Origin: Novosphingobium sp.
GTDB lineage: Bacteria; Pseudomonadota; Alphaproteobacteria; Sphingomonadales; Sphingomonadaceae
Reading direction: 5' to 3'
Length of the DNA stretch: 32,166 nt
Assembly: GCA_030697365.1 (NCBI GenBank)
Contig: JAUYQH010000019.1
Location: 1 to 32,166 of the forward strand
The notes below the pieces were generated by a model. That model did no database searches. It saw nothing but the letters and a program-made list of their open reading frames with translations, and had not been told where the DNA came from. Positions 1-9,620 of this stretch are shown here, one piece after another. The translations under genes were made by a program, and so were the position numbers. Position 1 is the first letter of the stretch. Every line of letters starts with the position of its first letter.

Positions 1-11
1 GAGCCCGCACT

Positions 12-28
12 GGCCCGCTAAGCGGGCC
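12..28. other. Short GC-rich hairpin at the left edge
   Basis: A 7-bp perfect stem (GGCCCGC/GCGGGCC) encloses a TAA triloop. It could be the base of a terminator of a gene left of the window, but no T-tract follows on either strand, so the role is uncertain. The remainder of 1-167 shows no recognisable promoter or operator. Confidence 0.25.
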
Positions 29-167
29 CTCTGCGCGTTCTGAGCGGCGCTTCGCGACTTCAGCGACGATTATCCTGGCCGGTCCAGCGATCACGCTGCG
101 ACCGGCAAAATCTTCAAATCGCGTTGTTCACGGGCAACCATCTAAATTCCGCAGGCGCCAATCTGAA

Positions 168-3062
168 GTGCGCAGAGGTGTCGCTCTTCCGGTGATCGCA
201 GCTGCTCTGTCTCTTGGCGCTCCGCAAGCGTGGGCGCAGGTTAACGAGCTAGACAAGACGGCGCAGGACCAGACTGCAGCCGATCCGGAGGGCAGCACCC
301 AGATTCAGAGCAGCCAGCCGCAGGCGGTCGATCGTTCCGCGGCCGATCAGGGCGTCGATCAGAGCCAGATCGTTGTCACCGGCACGATCCTGCGCGGCGC
401 GCCGCCGGTCGGCTCCAACCTGATCAGCATCGGTGAGGACCGAATCCAAACGCAGGGCGCAACCACGGCCAACGAATTGCTGGCGACGGTGCCGCAAGTC
501 AGCAACCTGTTCAACAACGTGCCCGCCTCGCGTCTCGCGACGAACGTGAACCAGGTCCAGGTGGTGCGTCCCAACCTGCGTAACCTGGCTCCTGAGACGG
601 CTTCGTCGGCCTCGACCCTGGTGTTGTTCGACGGCCACCGCATCGCCTCGGTCGGCGTAACCCAGAACGCGGTCGATCCCGACCTCATCCCGTCGATTGC
701 AATCGAGCGGGTCGAAGTGGTGACCGACGGCGGATCGGCTACCTACGGTGCCGACGCGGTCGGCGGGGTGATCAACTTTATCACCCGCAAGCGGTTCGAT
801 GGATTGCAGGTTCAGGCACGGTACGGCTTTGCCGACGACTACTACCAAGTCGAGGCGGGCGCCATGGCGGGCAAGGATTGGGGCTCCGGTTCGCTATATG
901 CCGCCTACAACTATCAGCACAACGACGCGATCTTTGGCCGCGACCGCGACTTCATCCGCGACGTCGATTTCCTCTCGTCTGACCTGACCCCGCGCGGCCG
1001 GTCGTGCACGCCTGGCAACGTGCAGTTCAACGTCAGCAACGTCCCGACCTCGTTCGCGCTCAATGCAGCCGGCGCGCCATTGGCGACCGTCGGCAGCTTC
1101 AACGCCTGCGATCCGACCGACGACGTCAGCCGCATCCCGCAGAGTACGCGCCATGGCGCACTCGCCGGGCTGCACCAGGAACTGGCCGACTGGCTCACGG
1201 TCGATCTGCGCGCCTTCTATGGCGAGCGTTCATCGATATCGCTGTCGCCTTTCCGCGGCAGCGTCTCTGTCACCGGCGGTTCGAGTGCCGCAAACCCGAG
1301 GCAGGCATTCTACACGCCCGTGCCGGGCCAGAACCAGACGATCAACCAGACGGTGTTCTTCACCCTGGCGCCGCTGCTTGGTGTGAACAGCGCGAAATCC
1401 ACCAGCGAGTTTCAGGAGTGGGGTGCGAACGCCGAGTTCCGGGCCGACCTCAACGACAACTGGAGCCTGCGGACGCTGTTCAACTACAGCCGCAGCAACA
1501 GCGAATACAGCATCAACCAGATCAGTCCCGCGCTCGCGACGCAGTTCGGGCGAGCCACGACGCCAGCTACCGCGATTAACTTCTACAACCCCGGTGCAGG
1601 GGTGAACGATCTGGCAAACATCCAGCAGCTCATCAACAATGAGGACGCAGGTCAGGGCAAGGAAAGCCTGTTCAATGCCCGCAGCATTCTGGATGGTGCC
1701 CTGTTCACCCTGCCGGGCGGCGACGTCAAACTGGCTGTCGGCTATGAGTACATGCACGATGGCTTCCAGCAGCGATTCCTGAATACCGGGCCCATCGGCA
1801 CCGTCCTCACGCGACCTTTCCGGCCTTATTCCCGGCGGGTCCACTCGGCGTTCGCGGAGGTTCAGGTGCCAATCGTCGGCGCCGGCAACCGGATGGGCTT
1901 CATTCACTCGCTGACGCTGGCTGGCTCGATCCGCCACGACGACTTCAGCGATGTCGGCAGCACAACCAACCCGAAGATCGGCGTGAATTTCAAGCCGGTG
2001 TCCTGGCTCGGCTTCCGCGGCAACTACAGTACGTCGTTCAACGCCCCGGCCCCGATCGATCAGCTCAACGCGGCGCAGACGACCTCGGCCTTCAGCCTGA
2101 CCAACGCACCGTTCGTCCGTCCCGGCGACGTCCCTTCCGTTATCGGACTGGTCTCGCTCAGGGGGGCGCTTCCGGGAGGGCTGGAGCCACAGACGGCGAA
2201 GACCTACTCATTCGGCGTCGACATCGATCCGCCGTTCATCGAGGGGCTGCGCGCCAGCGCCAACTACTACAACGTCAAGTTCAAGAACATCATCCGCCAA
2301 CCTTCACCCAACACCTCTATCTACACGAACTTTCCGGGGCTGATTACGTCGGACCCGGCAGGGCTCACGCTTGGCCAGATCACCGACTTCCTGAACGCCG
2401 GTGGCGCAGTGGATGTGGCAACGACACTTGGCCAGGTCACGCCGCGTTGCGGTCTCCCTAACGGCCGCTGCAACGTGTACGCCATCATCGATTTCCGCAC
2501 CGGCAACTACGGGACCGTCGAAATCGAAGGCCTCGATTTCTCGGCGAGCTACCGGAGGACCACCGGCTTCGGGGGAATCGATGCCGGCCTGTCCGGCAAC
2601 TACCTGCTCAGCCGCAAGACGCAGACCGGGATAGGCGCACCGATAATCAATGAGTTCGATGTCGGGCAGAACACCTCACGGCTTCAGCTACAGGCGACCC
2701 TTGGCGCGGACGTCGGCACCTTTCGGGCGCAGGCGACCTTGAATCACTCGTCGGGGTTCGAAGTGCTCCGTTGCGATCCGACAACGGTTCCCGCCTGCCG
2801 GCCGTCCACGACCGGTGTGCCCACGCAAGCCGGCCTGCCGCAAAGCCGGACCGGTGACTTCAATACCGTCAACCTGTTCTTCAAGTACGAAGTGCCCAGC
2901 GAAAGCCAGCTGCTCAGGAACCTGAGCTTCACGCTCAACGTCAACAACGTGTTCGACGAGGATCCCCCGCTGTTCCAGTCGATCGGCGCAAGCTCGCCCG
3001 GGTTCATCAACGGCTTCACTCTGGGGCGCCTGGTGCAGTTCGGCGTCCAGAAGAAGTTCTAA
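168..3062 (+). CDS. TonB-dependent outer-membrane receptor
   Basis: This encodes a 964-residue TonB-dependent receptor for energised uptake across the outer membrane. Residues 1-23 form a signal peptide ending AWA before Q24. A TonB-box-like IVVTGT lies at residues 68-73. A plug domain follows to about residue 215, with typical features (LVLFDGHRI, IERVEVVTDGGSATYGADAVGGVINFIT). The rest is beta-barrel, ending in an aromatic residue (VQKKF) as expected for outer-membrane insertion. The start is a GTG without a clear Shine-Dalgarno. The frame is open leftwards to base 3 but has no ATG, GTG or TTG there, so 168 is the best start inside the window. Adjacent secreted glycosidases suggest an oligosaccharide ligand; that is inference from context. 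Length and architecture match the large sphingomonad and Caulobacter receptors. Confidence 0.93.
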   Translation: MRRGVALPVIAAALSLGAPQAWAQVNELDKTAQDQTAADPEGSTQIQSSQPQAVDRSAADQGVDQSQIVVTGTILRGAPPVGSNLISIGEDRIQTQGATTANELLATVPQVSNLFNNVPASRLATNVNQVQVVRPNLRNLAPETASSASTLVLFDGHRIASVGVTQNAVDPDLIPSIAIERVEVVTDGGSATYGADAVGGVINFITRKRFDGLQVQARYGFADDYYQVEAGAMAGKDWGSGSLYAAYNYQHNDAIFGRDRDFIRDVDFLSSDLTPRGRSCTPGNVQFNVSNVPTSFALNAAGAPLATVGSFNACDPTDDVSRIPQSTRHGALAGLHQELADWLTVDLRAFYGERSSISLSPFRGSVSVTGGSSAANPRQAFYTPVPGQNQTINQTVFFTLAPLLGVNSAKSTSEFQEWGANAEFRADLNDNWSLRTLFNYSRSNSEYSINQISPALATQFGRATTPATAINFYNPGAGVNDLANIQQLINNEDAGQGKESLFNARSILDGALFTLPGGDVKLAVGYEYMHDGFQQRFLNTGPIGTVLTRPFRPYSRRVHSAFAEVQVPIVGAGNRMGFIHSLTLAGSIRHDDFSDVGSTTNPKIGVNFKPVSWLGFRGNYSTSFNAPAPIDQLNAAQTTSAFSLTNAPFVRPGDVPSVIGLVSLRGALPGGLEPQTAKTYSFGVDIDPPFIEGLRASANYYNVKFKNIIRQPSPNTSIYTNFPGLITSDPAGLTLGQITDFLNAGGAVDVATTLGQVTPRCGLPNGRCNVYAIIDFRTGNYGTVEIEGLDFSASYRRTTGFGGIDAGLSGNYLLSRKTQTGIGAPIINEFDVGQNTSRLQLQATLGADVGTFRAQATLNHSSGFEVLRCDPTTVPACRPSTTGVPTQAGLPQSRTGDFNTVNLFFKYEVPSESQLLRNLSFTLNVNNVFDEDPPLFQSIGASSPGFINGFTLGRLVQFGVQKKF

Positions 3063-3089
3063 TGATCTCTCCATCGAGAGACGGTTTCT

Positions 3090-3130
3090 GGCCCCGGTCG
3101 GCACTCAATCCCGCCGGCCGGGCCAGTTTT
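3090..3130 (+). terminator. Intrinsic terminator after the receptor gene
   Basis: About 28 bases after the receptor stop codon, a left arm at 3090-3102 pairs with a right arm at 3113-3124. There are about 12 pairs with one bulged C and one G-U pair. TTTT follows at 3127-3130. It separates the receptor transcript from the glycosidase genes, which then need their own promoter or read-through. Confidence 0.7.
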
Positions 3131-3216
3131 GTCGACCATGGCCTAGTTTTCAAGACTCCGGCTTCGGGCGACCGAGCCTTTCGAGCAATCAAGATAGCGC
3201 CATGGTGGAGTTAACG

Positions 3217-4818
3217 ATGACCAAGGAACAACTGGTGAAGGGTACCAAGCACTCGGGACTGCTATCGCTCGTCGGATGCCTGGTGATGACCGCAGCCGCC
3301 ACCCAGGCGCAGGCGCCTGCCACGCCCCAAGGTGCGCCGGCGCCTGCTGCTGGAATGCGCGATGCCGCCGTGACTGTCGACTTCGGCCAGACGCGGGGAA
3401 CACTGCTTAGGACCGAGCGCTACAATAATCTCACTCGAGCGAACCGGTGGCTACCTCAGCGTGACGCCGACGTCCAGTTCTTCAACGAGCAGGGCCTTCA
3501 CGGCCATATCTACCGCGTGTGGATCATCGTCGAGGAGATCCATGATTTCAAGACCGGGCGCTACAATTACGATGGTATCGACGACTACCTGGCTGACGTC
3601 AGCCGGCTGTCCGATGAATTGCTGGTCGTCCTCGACACGCGCGAGTCGATGGGCAAGCTAAGGCGCACGCCCGAGCAGCTCAGGACACCGGTCAAGACGA
3701 TCCTGCGCTACATCAAGGAGCGTCATTCGCAGGTCAAGTACATCGAGCCGTTCAACGAGCCCGACCACAATCTGCGCGACTTCATGAAGCCGGAGCAGCT
3801 CTACGCCTATTACCGCGTCTATAATCAGGCGGTGAACGAAGTGAACCGCGAGCTCAAACCCAAGATTCCGCTGCTGATCGGCGGCCCGGCCACGGGCTCA
3901 TGCGGCAGCCCCTGGGCGCCGCCGGGACCGAACAACATGGGCTGGATCCCCAAGTTCCTCGACGCCTATGCGGCCGACCGTGATCCCGGCAAGCGGCTCG
4001 ATTTCCTGTCGTACCATGCCTATGGCTTCTTCAAGAACCAGAGGACCTGTAGCGACTATCAGCCGATCCGGACCGATCCCAGCATATTGGCGGGCCAGCG
4101 CGCGCGGACCGACGATGAACTGCGCAAGCGCGGGCTCGACGTGAACATCCCCAGCTTCCTCACCGAGACCGGCGGCTATCCGGGGCCGTCTTACGACAAC
4201 AAGCAGGACCCCCGGCCGGATTACTTACGGCAGGCCGCGATCATGGCGTCCTACATGTACTGGTACCTGGAAAACCCCAAAGATGTCCCGTTCAACTGGG
4301 TGCTTCGCCACTCCCAGGAAGAGCGCAAGGACCAATTGGTAACCCGCGCCCGCAATGGTCAGCGCATAGAAACCAAGGGTGCCGACAACGTCGAGGATTT
4401 GCCCACCCGCACATTCACCCCCTACGGCAATCAGATGCTGATGTTCTCCAAGCTGAAGAGGGAGCGCGTCGGGGCTTGGTCGAGCGCGCTTCAGGCCGGC
4501 AAGGGCGTCTATGCGCTGGCAACGCGCGACGACAGTGGCGCGGCGGTGATGGTGTGGAACTACCAGCAGGCCGCCGCCCAGCCCTTCCGAGTGGCGATCG
4601 ACATGGGGCAGCTGCCGGCAAACCTGCGGGGCAAGACACTGCGCCAGCGGATGTACCGGATTGATGACAAAATCAGCAACTACTGGGGTAACCCCGCGAC
4701 CGCCAACCTGCAGCAGGTGTCGGACGCGGTGGTGAAGCCGGGCGCGCGGCTCAACGTGAGCGTCGATCTTACCGCAAACGCGCTGCAGTTGATCGTGCTC
4801 GAGCCGAGCAGATCGTAG
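3217..4818 (+). CDS. Secreted GH39-like clan-A glycoside hydrolase
   Basis: This is a 533-residue exported protein that resembles GH39 (beta-xylosidase/iduronidase) and related clan GH-A TIM-barrel glycosidases. A signal peptide occupies roughly residues 1-32 (hydrophobic LLSLVGCLVMTAAA, then AQA). The acid/base motif EPFNEPD places Glu at about residue 181. The probable nucleophile lies in FLTETGG at about residue 317. A small C-terminal beta domain (VMVWNYQQ...) is typical of the clan. I chose ATG 3217 because GGTGGAG lies 6 nt upstream; an in-frame ATG at 3202 has no ribosome-binding site. It is the first of three consecutive glycosidase-type genes. Exact specificity cannot be read from sequence; a xyloside or uronide substrate is plausible. 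Confidence 0.82.
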   Translation: MTKEQLVKGTKHSGLLSLVGCLVMTAAATQAQAPATPQGAPAPAAGMRDAAVTVDFGQTRGTLLRTERYNNLTRANRWLPQRDADVQFFNEQGLHGHIYRVWIIVEEIHDFKTGRYNYDGIDDYLADVSRLSDELLVVLDTRESMGKLRRTPEQLRTPVKTILRYIKERHSQVKYIEPFNEPDHNLRDFMKPEQLYAYYRVYNQAVNEVNRELKPKIPLLIGGPATGSCGSPWAPPGPNNMGWIPKFLDAYAADRDPGKRLDFLSYHAYGFFKNQRTCSDYQPIRTDPSILAGQRARTDDELRKRGLDVNIPSFLTETGGYPGPSYDNKQDPRPDYLRQAAIMASYMYWYLENPKDVPFNWVLRHSQEERKDQLVTRARNGQRIETKGADNVEDLPTRTFTPYGNQMLMFSKLKRERVGAWSSALQAGKGVYALATRDDSGAAVMVWNYQQAAAQPFRVAIDMGQLPANLRGKTLRQRMYRIDDKISNYWGNPATANLQQVSDAVVKPGARLNVSVDLTANALQLIVLEPSRS

Positions 4819-4838
4819 TCGAGTTCTCGATGAGAGAG

Positions 4839-4855
4839 AATTACTGCTAGTAATT
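4839..4855. promoter_or_regulatory. Small palindrome between the first two glycosidase genes
   Basis: AATTACT-GCT-AGTAATT is a perfect 7-bp inverted repeat with a 3-nt centre. It lies in an unusually AT-rich patch 20 bp upstream of the next start. It could be an operator or a processing hairpin. No T-run of terminator type follows. Confidence 0.3.
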
Positions 4856-4875
4856 ATTTCAGGATGGTGTGTGAA

Positions 4876-6462
4876 ATGAAGCGTAAAACCATGAACCTGA
4901 TTGTCGCCACGTCGCTCGCCAGCGTCCCGTTGGGGACTCTCGCCGCCGCCGCACCCGGCGGCTCGCCGGCCGCGGTCCAGATCCAGCCCGGCAGGCTGCC
5001 ACTCGTTCGAACGATGGACGAGCGGTTCCAGTCGTTCCAACTCGGCTTTTCGCATCTGACCGGCGGGGACACCTGGGTGTCCTATGACAAGATGACTCCC
5101 GAGGCTGTGAAGGAGCGTCAGTACACCGGAGATCTGTCTCCGGTGCGAGAGCCTCGAGCGCCGACAGATCTCTCGAACCGCCGGTTCCGCACTCTGGTCG
5201 CGGGACTGGGACCACTCTACATTCGTTACGGCGGCACCACGACCAACACGGTCTATTTCCAGGATAACGAAGAACCGAAGCTCGAGACGGCTCCGGAAGG
5301 CTATACGGCGGTGCTCACCCGCAAGCGGTGGCGCGAGGCGCTTGACTTTGCCAGGGCGGTGAATGCCAAGATCTATACCGGTTTCTCCGTAGGGCACGGC
5401 GTGCGCGACAAGGCAGGCGTCTGGACGCCCGTTCATGCGAAAGCCTGGCTCGGCTACAACAAATCCATTGGAGGCGAGATCTACGCTGCCGAGTTGTTCA
5501 ACGAGCCGAACATGGAAGGCCACAGCAACCGGTTAGGGAAGGAATACGACGCCCGAGCTTTCGCCCGGGACTACGCTATCTTTCGCGAGTTCATCGCCAA
5601 GGCCGATCCACGGATCAAGCTGGTCGGGCCCAGCGACGTGGAAACCGGCGGGGGATCGATGGAAGGCACCCCGGACACGCGATCCTATCTGACCGCCGAG
5701 CCCAAGCCCAGGTTCGACATCCTCTCCTACCACTTCTACCCGGCGATCGCCGAGCGCTGCGCCGGTCCGGACTCGCCGAGGGGGATCAAGCAAGAGAACG
5801 CCCTGTCCGAGGACTACCTCGCCCGACAGGACGGACCACTCCTGGCTCGGGTTAAATTACGCGACCAGTTCGCTCCGGGCGCGCGGATCTGGAACACCGA
5901 AACCGGCGGCGCAGCGTGCGGCGGCACGCGGTGGCAGACCAGCTTCCTCGATACCTTCCGCTTCATCGACACCCAGGCGCGCGTCGCCAAACTGGGCATG
6001 GATGCGATCTTCACCCACGCCATCCTCAGCGGCAGCAACGGAGTGATCGACGAGAAGTCTTTCCTGCCGAACGCCGACTACTGGGCGGCGCTGATGTGGC
6101 GGAAGTTGGTGGGCACCCAAGTGCTCGATGCAGGGCAGATTCAGCCCGGACGATTGCACGTCTACGCGCATTGCCTCCGTGGAACTCGGGGAGGCGTAAC
6201 GGTCATGGCGCTCAATTTGAAGCCCTCGGCAGCCAGCATCAAAATTCCTGGTCCCGCAGAGGTCTATGCGCTCACCTCCCCGCAGCTAACAAGCAAGACC
6301 GTCCTGCTCAATGGGAAGCCGTTGATGCTCGGCGAGGGCGACACGCTTCCATCTATCGCGCCAGTCAAGCGGGCAGGCGGGCGTATCAGTTTGGCCGGCC
6401 ACAGCGTGAACTTCATCGCGCTGCCCAAGGCTCGCAACCCGAACTGTACCTCTCCTTTCTAG
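4876..6462 (+). CDS. Secreted GH79-like beta-glucuronidase/heparanase-type hydrolase
   Basis: This is a 528-residue exported TIM-barrel glycosidase most like GH79 (beta-glucuronidase, heparanase). A signal peptide covers about the first 25 residues (LIVATSLASVPLGTLAAA). Other features are an RYGGTTTNT segment near residue 117, the acid/base motif AAELFNEPN (Glu at about 210) and the nucleophile motif WNTETGGAACGG (Glu at about 342). A C-terminal beta-sandwich follows (VTVMALNLKPSAASIKIPG), as in heparanase-type enzymes. ATG 4876 is preferred because AGGA lies 11 nt upstream; ATG 4864 is in frame but has no upstream Shine-Dalgarno. Together with the GH39-like neighbour it suggests attack on a uronic-acid-containing glycan such as glucuronoxylan, arabinogalactan or a bacterial exopolysaccharide. 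The substrate is inference. Confidence 0.82.
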   Translation: MKRKTMNLIVATSLASVPLGTLAAAAPGGSPAAVQIQPGRLPLVRTMDERFQSFQLGFSHLTGGDTWVSYDKMTPEAVKERQYTGDLSPVREPRAPTDLSNRRFRTLVAGLGPLYIRYGGTTTNTVYFQDNEEPKLETAPEGYTAVLTRKRWREALDFARAVNAKIYTGFSVGHGVRDKAGVWTPVHAKAWLGYNKSIGGEIYAAELFNEPNMEGHSNRLGKEYDARAFARDYAIFREFIAKADPRIKLVGPSDVETGGGSMEGTPDTRSYLTAEPKPRFDILSYHFYPAIAERCAGPDSPRGIKQENALSEDYLARQDGPLLARVKLRDQFAPGARIWNTETGGAACGGTRWQTSFLDTFRFIDTQARVAKLGMDAIFTHAILSGSNGVIDEKSFLPNADYWAALMWRKLVGTQVLDAGQIQPGRLHVYAHCLRGTRGGVTVMALNLKPSAASIKIPGPAEVYALTSPQLTSKTVLLNGKPLMLGEGDTLPSIAPVKRAGGRISLAGHSVNFIALPKARNPNCTSPF

Positions 6463-6513
6463 GGGGCAGCAGAGTAACAGCGGTAGGGGGGAGCGCAGGA
6501 GACGGGTGCAGTG

Positions 6514-8664
6514 ATGAAGTATCTCCTAGCGTTGTTGTCACTGCTCCTGTGGGCTGCTGCCAGTCCAGTGTTCGCGGAACCTGTCCGGCTGCAGTTCGAT
6601 GCGGCAGACCCTCAGGCACGCTACGCTGCCGAGCGGCTGACTTCGGCGCTTCGCGACAGCAGACATGAGATCGCACGTAAGTGCGGCAAGAGCGATTTTG
6701 TGATCACACTGACGCTTGATTCCACCCGACTCAGGCCTGAGGCTTTTGCCACCACGACTGGCAGGCGCTCGCTGACCATCGCCGGTGGGGACGGGCGCGG
6801 CTTGATCTATGGCGCGTTGTCGGCCGCCGAGCAGTTGCGCAACGGCGTGGGGCTGAAAGCACTCCGATCCAACACAGAGACAGGGGCGCTTCCATTTCGG
6901 GCCATCAAGTTCAACCTTCCGTGGGATTCGTACCGTTCCAGTTCGGCGCTGGACCTGCATTACGACACGGTTCGGGACGTCAAGTTCTGGGAATCGTTCC
7001 TCGACATGATGGCGGAAAACCGGTTCAACGCATTGACATTGTGGAACCTTCACCCGTTCCCCTACATGATCCAGGCAAAGAACTTCCCTGAAGCAAGCCG
7101 CTTCACGGACGCCGAGATGGCAGAATGGCGCAAGCTGTATCGAGCCATCTTCAGAATGGCGAAAGAGCGCGGCATCGACACTTATGTCGTCAACTGGAAC
7201 ATTCTGGTCAGCCCCGAATTTGCCAAGGCGAACGGGCTAAAGGGAAACAACTTCTGGCCCAATTACAAGGGCGAAGGCGAGACGGGCGATATCGTCAAGC
7301 GCTACACGCGCGAGAGCGTCACGCAGATGCTTGAGGAATATCCCGACCTCACCGGCTTCGGCTTCACTCTCGCCGAGCAGATGGGGGGCATGACGCCGGA
7401 ACAGCGCCAAGCCTGGATCGACGAGACGATCATCGCCGGAATGAAGGGGGCAAGGCGCCCGACCAAGATGATCTTCCGCGCGCCCCTCTCCGCCGACCTC
7501 GGCCAAGGCGGGTCGACGAGCGTCGAGACCGAACGCCTTACCCGTAAGGCCATCGAGAAGCTGGGTAACACGTTCGAAGGCCCGATCTGGATGGAGATCA
7601 AGTTCAACTGGTCACACGCGCATTCCACGCCCAAGTTGATCAAGACGCACGGCGGACCGCTCAACGACGCCTACTACAACCCTGCGCCTCCCAACTACAA
7701 GATCACGTGGATGATCCGCAACGAGGACTTCTACACGCTACGCTGGGGGGTGCCGAGCTTCATCCGCGACCACCTGCGCATGAACGGCGGCCACGAATAT
7801 GTCGGCGGCTACTTCGTCGGCTCGGAGAACTACATCCCGGCGAGGGACTACTTCACGGTTGCCGGCGGGCCGGTCGACTGGAGCTATGCGTTCGAGCGGC
7901 AGTGGCTGTTCTACAAGCTGTGGGGTCGCCTGCTGTATGACCCGGCCACGCCGGATAGCGTGTTCGAGGCGGAGTTCGTCCATCGCTACGGCGAGGCGGC
8001 GCGGCCGCTACTGAAAGCCTACGCCGCCGCCTCGTCAACCCAGCTGAACTTCGCCTCGGCGACCGATTTCACCTGGGATTTTACGATCTACGGTGAAGGT
8101 ATGATGGTGCTCGGGCCCAAGGGCATGCAGCCGATGTCCGTCGAGCAACTGATCGTCCAGAAACCATTGCCGCCCGAGTGGCTCTCGGTGCAGGATTTTG
8201 TTGCCAAGCGCCGGGCGGGCGACATGCTGCCCAGTGATGCCATCACGCCGCTCATGCTTGCGGATCGGATGGCCGACGACGGCAGCAAGGCGCTTGGTCT
8301 GGTGAAGGCTATTGATTCATCGCGCAATCGCTCACTGATGTACGAAGTCGCCGACGTGAAAATTTGGGCCAACCTCGGCCTCTACTATGCCGAAAAGCTG
8401 CGCGGCGCGGTCGCCTTGCAGACCTACCGCTTGGGCGGCCGCCCAGAAGACAAGCAAGCTGCCGTGGCGCACTTGGAAAAGTCGCTAGGCTTTTGGGACG
8501 AAGTCGTCGCCATCACCCGCCCGATCTACGCAGACATGCCGCTGGCGCATTACAACCCGCCTGATAATCACCGAAACGACAACAATCTGTTCCATTGGGC
8601 GCTGCTCAGGCCTGCGATCGCGGAGGATGTGGACGTAGCAAAGGACGCGAGGACCGCTCATTGA
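6514..8664 (+). CDS. Secreted glycosidase-like protein with GH20/GH67-type N-terminal domain
   Basis: This is a 716-residue exported protein. A strong signal peptide spans about residues 1-21 (LLALLSLLLWAAASPVFA). An alpha/beta domain of the kind preceding GH20 and GH67 barrels follows (to about 125, with LTIAGGDGRGLIYGALSAAEQL). A TIM-barrel-like region is rich in aromatic and His residues (NALTLWNLHPFPYMI, IKFNWSHAHSTPK, WMIRNEDFYTLRWG). A helical C-terminal region covers about 480-710. I cannot assign catalytic residues with certainty. An alpha-glucuronidase-type activity would fit the GH79-like and GH39-like neighbours but is unproven. AGGAG lies 12 nt before ATG 6514; a GTG three bases earlier could also be used. 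The gene starts 51 bp after its neighbour, so co-transcription is likely. Confidence 0.7.
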   Translation: MKYLLALLSLLLWAAASPVFAEPVRLQFDAADPQARYAAERLTSALRDSRHEIARKCGKSDFVITLTLDSTRLRPEAFATTTGRRSLTIAGGDGRGLIYGALSAAEQLRNGVGLKALRSNTETGALPFRAIKFNLPWDSYRSSSALDLHYDTVRDVKFWESFLDMMAENRFNALTLWNLHPFPYMIQAKNFPEASRFTDAEMAEWRKLYRAIFRMAKERGIDTYVVNWNILVSPEFAKANGLKGNNFWPNYKGEGETGDIVKRYTRESVTQMLEEYPDLTGFGFTLAEQMGGMTPEQRQAWIDETIIAGMKGARRPTKMIFRAPLSADLGQGGSTSVETERLTRKAIEKLGNTFEGPIWMEIKFNWSHAHSTPKLIKTHGGPLNDAYYNPAPPNYKITWMIRNEDFYTLRWGVPSFIRDHLRMNGGHEYVGGYFVGSENYIPARDYFTVAGGPVDWSYAFERQWLFYKLWGRLLYDPATPDSVFEAEFVHRYGEAARPLLKAYAAASSTQLNFASATDFTWDFTIYGEGMMVLGPKGMQPMSVEQLIVQKPLPPEWLSVQDFVAKRRAGDMLPSDAITPLMLADRMADDGSKALGLVKAIDSSRNRSLMYEVADVKIWANLGLYYAEKLRGAVALQTYRLGGRPEDKQAAVAHLEKSLGFWDEVVAITRPIYADMPLAHYNPPDNHRNDNNLFHWALLRPAIAEDVDVAKDARTAH

Positions 8665-8683
8665 CCGGACCGTCCCTCGGGCT

Positions 8684-8717
8684 AGCACTTCGCGGCTCTA
8701 AGACGGCCGAGAGTGCT
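8684..8717. terminator. Possible bidirectional terminator between convergent genes
   Basis: AGCACT pairs with AGTGCT at the two ends, and a second block (GCGGC/GGCCG) pairs imperfectly inside. The hairpin sits between the convergent stops at 8664 and 8747. There is no strong T-tract, so efficiency is doubtful. Confidence 0.35.
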
Positions 8718-8746
8718 GCGCGCGGCACCAGCAATCGCCGGGTAGA

Positions 8747-9541
8747 TCAGGGTGCCCGTTGCCTCTGCTTCGGAGAAACAAGCAGCTCTTCGCGAGATAG
8801 CCGACGGATGGCGGTTTGCAGCCGCTTTTCCTCGTCATGGATTTCACGCTGGGTCTCCATCGTCGAGACCATGTGCTGCCGCGCCGCCTCTTCGGCGCGC
8901 TTTGGATCACGGGCCATGATAGCCTCGAACACCTCGCGATGTTCGGCCAGCTGCCCGTCGCGTTCGCTGCGGTGCTCATAGATGTTCTTACGATTCATAT
9001 AGACGTTCGACCGCAAGATCGGCTCGAGACTGCGCATGATCTGAAGCAGCATCATGTTGTGAGTGGCGTCGTAAATTGCGAAGTGGAAATCCGCGTCAGA
9101 CTTGGCGATCGCGTCGACGTCTCCGCTCTCGTGGGCTTCTTCCATCGATATGAAGCACCGCTCGATTGCCTGACGATCCACTTCCGATGCGCGCTTCGCT
9201 GCGAGCGCCCCCGCCGTTGATTCCACCATGGAGCGGAACTCCATGCAGTCGAACCGGCCCTGAGGCTCATCAAACAGCATGAGCAAGGGATCGCGGATGG
9301 ATTTCCCGATGGCATCGCTCACGTAACAGGCGCCATTTGCGTCGGTCATCAGGAGACCCCGCTCTACCAGTTTCTCGAGAGCTTCGCGGAGCGAAGGTCG
9401 CGAGACGTCGAGCTTGGCCGATAACTCTCGCTCAGCCAGGAGTCGCTCACCCGGCGGCAGCGCGCCTTCCAGAATGAGCTCCTGCAAGTGCTGAGCGATG
9501 GCATCTGCGAGCTTGGCAGGTCTGATCGAGGGTAAGGACAT
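8747..9541 (-). CDS. FadR-subfamily GntR transcriptional regulator
   Basis: This is a 264-residue DNA-binding regulator. The N-terminal winged helix-turn-helix (about residues 10-75) contains RLLAERELSAKLDVSRPSLREALEKL, typical of GntR. The C-terminal FCD effector domain shows the usual metal or ligand residues: Asp149 and His153 (DADFH), His201 (EHREVF) and His223 (RQHM). Regulators of this subfamily (GlcC, LldR, PdhR types) respond to small hydroxy- or keto-acids. The gene lies 79 bp downstream of the tartronate semialdehyde reductase gene on the same strand, and the window also carries glycolate oxidase genes, so a glycolate or glycerate effector is a reasonable inference. Its operator may be the repeated motif at 11883-11903 and 15075-15095. 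Confidence 0.88.
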   Translation of the reverse strand: MSLPSIRPAKLADAIAQHLQELILEGALPPGERLLAERELSAKLDVSRPSLREALEKLVERGLLMTDANGACYVSDAIGKSIRDPLLMLFDEPQGRFDCMEFRSMVESTAGALAAKRASEVDRQAIERCFISMEEAHESGDVDAIAKSDADFHFAIYDATHNMMLLQIMRSLEPILRSNVYMNRKNIYEHRSERDGQLAEHREVFEAIMARDPKRAEEAARQHMVSTMETQREIHDEEKRLQTAIRRLSREELLVSPKQRQRAP

Positions 9542-9620
9542 ATCAGGCAGCTATAGCGGGTTTGATCGCGATCTGGCAAAAACAAGGATGGTCCGTCACG
9601 ACGCGCTTAAACGACAAGCA

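Noticed and set aside
4225..5523. 432-codon open frame on the minus strand across the two glycosidase genes
   Set aside because: It spans two well-supported plus-strand genes and their intergenic region, and shows no domain.
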